Assembly: GCA_963576735.1 (NCBI GenBank)
Contig: OY755197.1
Location: 322,501-386,500 of the forward strand
Origin: Bedellia somnulentella
Lineage: Eukaryota; Arthropoda; Insecta; Lepidoptera; Bedelliidae
Reading direction: 5' to 3'
Length of the DNA stretch: 64,000 nucleotides
The notes beneath the pieces were generated by a model. It was not told where the DNA came from. It saw only the letters and a list, made by a program, of their open reading frames with translations, and did no database searches. Position 1 is the first letter of the stretch. Every line of letters starts with the position of its first letter. This document shows positions 62,458-64,000 of this stretch, piece by piece. The position numbers and the translations under genes are program-made.

Positions 62458-62909
62458 ACAACCAGACATATGTCGCGATATAGTCAAGTTATACCTACGC
62501 AGTTTTACTACTGTGATCTTACATATTTTTTTGTGTACACGTTTACTTATGTATCATTTCTAGAAAATTCATCTTGAAGGATAGAAAACTGTTGTAATCT
62601 AATTTAAATCTTTTTGTTCATGAAAACCTCATGTGTGGATTATTACTAATAAATAAAGAATAAATAAAGGAAAGAAAAATTGGCTCAATTGGCAGAGCGT
62701 CGGGGCGTATACCCGAGGTGGCGGGTTCGATTCCCGCCTGTGTCGAAATTTTGTCTTTCCTTTATTTATTCTTTATTTGTTGTAATCTATTTTCCTTTTT
62801 CTATCTCTTTTAAGATAAGTTACCAAGTTTATGTTGAACTTTTTAGATGACAAATCAAATGACGTGTGATTGCATAAAATCATTACTCTACACTACAGTA
62901 TAAAATAAA
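62458..62909 (+). promoter_or_regulatory. host gene 3' UTR and polyadenylation signal candidates
   Basis: The first AATAAA motifs downstream of the stop lie inside the SINE-C at 62602-62778. The first outside it is 62904-62909. The transcript end cannot be decided from sequence alone. Confidence 0.45.
62602..62778. mobile_element. SINE-C copy with 5' inversion and 11-bp target duplication
   Basis: GTTGTAATCTA at 62591-62601 and 62779-62789. A full reverse tail joins a tRNA-like module that starts at GGCTCAATTGG, then a shortened forward tail. It supplies several AATAAA motifs to the host 3' UTR. Confidence 0.9.
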
Positions 62910-63045
62910 CAGATTCTGTAAAGATCAAAAGGTTGGCTCAAAGCGACCAAAAATAATTGTGAATGATTTAAATATTTCATTTAAATTGATTGAAGTTTCA
63001 ACATTGGTTACTTACAAGTACACAGTTATATTAACGTTACTCACC

Positions 63046-63178
63046 CCCGATTTCTGAATTGAGTATTCAAGCTAAGAACGACTTAAGTATCGTTTTGTCT
63101 CATTCAGTTGTTAAGATTTCAATGCGACAGAACGATACTTAAGTTGTTCTCAGCTGGAACACTCAATTCAGAAATCGG
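63046..63178. repeat. hairpin or foldback MITE, about 55-bp arms
   Basis: CCGATTTCTGAATTGAGT ... ACTTAAGTATCGTT is mirrored by AACGATACTTAAGT ... ACTCAATTCAGAAATCGG around a loop of about 30 bases. The arms are imperfect (a few mismatches), as in a long stem-loop RNA. Confidence 0.85.
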
Positions 63179-63449
63179 TCGTCAGAATCTAAAGTTATTA
63201 AAAGCGATATTTCTACATCGCAGTTGCGGTTAATAATTCTTGCTCGTTGTATTTCAATGTTAAAGTATTTTTAGGAAGTCGAGATAAGTTAAACCTGTAT
63301 ATATAGATTAAGATGTCAACTACTTTTGTTATTACAGTAAGAATAGTTAGTTTCATAATAAATTTGATTAATGAAATACCTTGTTTCATTTATCCTAGGG
63401 TCACACTGAAAGTTTTGAAATCTGGGCATATCTAAGTACTGGCTAGTTG

Positions 63450-63697
63450 GCCGTGTATGGCCGGCTTAGAATGTTACTACCTCTTTATACTCACGGGTGT
63501 CGTAAGAGGCGACTAAGGGTATGGGGTTTTTAAGAGGTTTTTGGGCGATGCGGTTGGAGACCCATCACCAACAACCTTTACCATCTTTTCCCCACGCAAC
63601 TTCCAAAAGTGGCTGAAGAATTTCTAATTCGTTAGCTCTGGCTACCCCTTCTAGGGATTTATAGCCGTGAGTACATGTGTGTATGTATGTATGTTGA
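63450..63697 (+). mobile_element. SINE-A copy
   Basis: GGCCGTGTATGGCCGGCTTA to GAGTACATGTGTGTATGTAT. Confidence 0.87.
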
Positions 63698-64000
63698 ATG
63701 GCACTCCGAAGTGCATTGTGATCCACCATTGCACTCAATGGATCCTGTAATACTTGGATGTCTTTTACGATTCACTGCCTGCTCCTCTAGTGGATCGAGC
63801 TGGACTCAGAGAGTTTGTTAAAATCCATCACTCTTCTCAGTGGAGCATATGATACTTAAGTGTCTTCTTCGATCCTCTTATACAAAGTGCTCTATTTTTT
63901 TTGTGGTAGTTGCCAACATTATACAAGTGTACCTGCTCTACAGGCTACTGGCTACAACTCTACAAATAGGTACTTGGCTAAAGAGTTTGTTATCGTTCTG
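63698..64000. other. right edge, nothing recognised
   Basis: GTGGATCGAGC / GGATCCTG and similar GATCC-type phrases recur, but no gene or known repeat is supported. Confidence 0.4.

Overview
The window looks like a piece of an insect nuclear chromosome, most likely from a moth or butterfly. The case for Lepidoptera is AT-rich introns, small GC-rich exons with GT-AG boundaries, and a dense load of short retroposons. It also rests on a Helitron-like element with the TCCATACTAATAT start and CAGCTAGT end I associate with Lepidoptera, plus many LINE, mariner and hAT remains. The order is an inference; no rRNA, functional tRNA gene, CRISPR array or prokaryotic feature was seen.

Layout. (1) 1-14365 is a transposon graveyard. 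It holds a broken reverse-strand Ty3/gypsy element (about 118-3729) and a miniature LTR retrotransposon in the order LTR-internal-LTR-internal-LTR (4595-5582, 5-bp target duplication). Next comes a 3.5-kb hAT element (6051-9560, 8-bp target duplication) that itself contains a SINE and a LINE. It ends with an apparently intact non-LTR retrotransposon with a restriction-like endonuclease (10696-14353, 12-bp target duplication, poly-A tail). (2) 14754-62457 is a single host gene on the + strand. I reconstruct 20 coding exons whose splice phases all agree, giving about 1416 codons. The product is a lysine/serine/glutamate-rich, probably nuclear protein that I cannot name. (3) 62458-64000 is its 3' region with more repeats.

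The introns are packed with three short retroposon families, labelled here SINE-A, SINE-B and SINE-C (my labels). SINE-A starts CTGTGTAGTGTCGGCTTAG, ends in an ATGT tail and has about 35 copies and fragments. SINE-B has a tRNA-like head and a TATGT tail. SINE-C is a tRNA-like module with a long T-rich tail, and at least five copies have an inverted 5' segment inside good 11-14 bp target duplications. Other intron residents are an intact-looking mariner (29909-31226) nested in a LINE nested in a SINE-A, several MITEs and foldbacks, solo LTRs, a Helitron-like element, and LINE fragments of several clades.

The most striking structure is at 48005-52137. The 3' part of coding exon 14, its splice donor and about 54 bp of intron are repeated head to tail about 25 times (163-bp units, with a block of five 176-bp units). 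Every copy carries a donor site and none an obvious acceptor. A frameshifted ghost copy of the same exon lies 371 bp upstream of the real one. All other interpretation concerns nested insertions, whose order can be read from target-site duplications.
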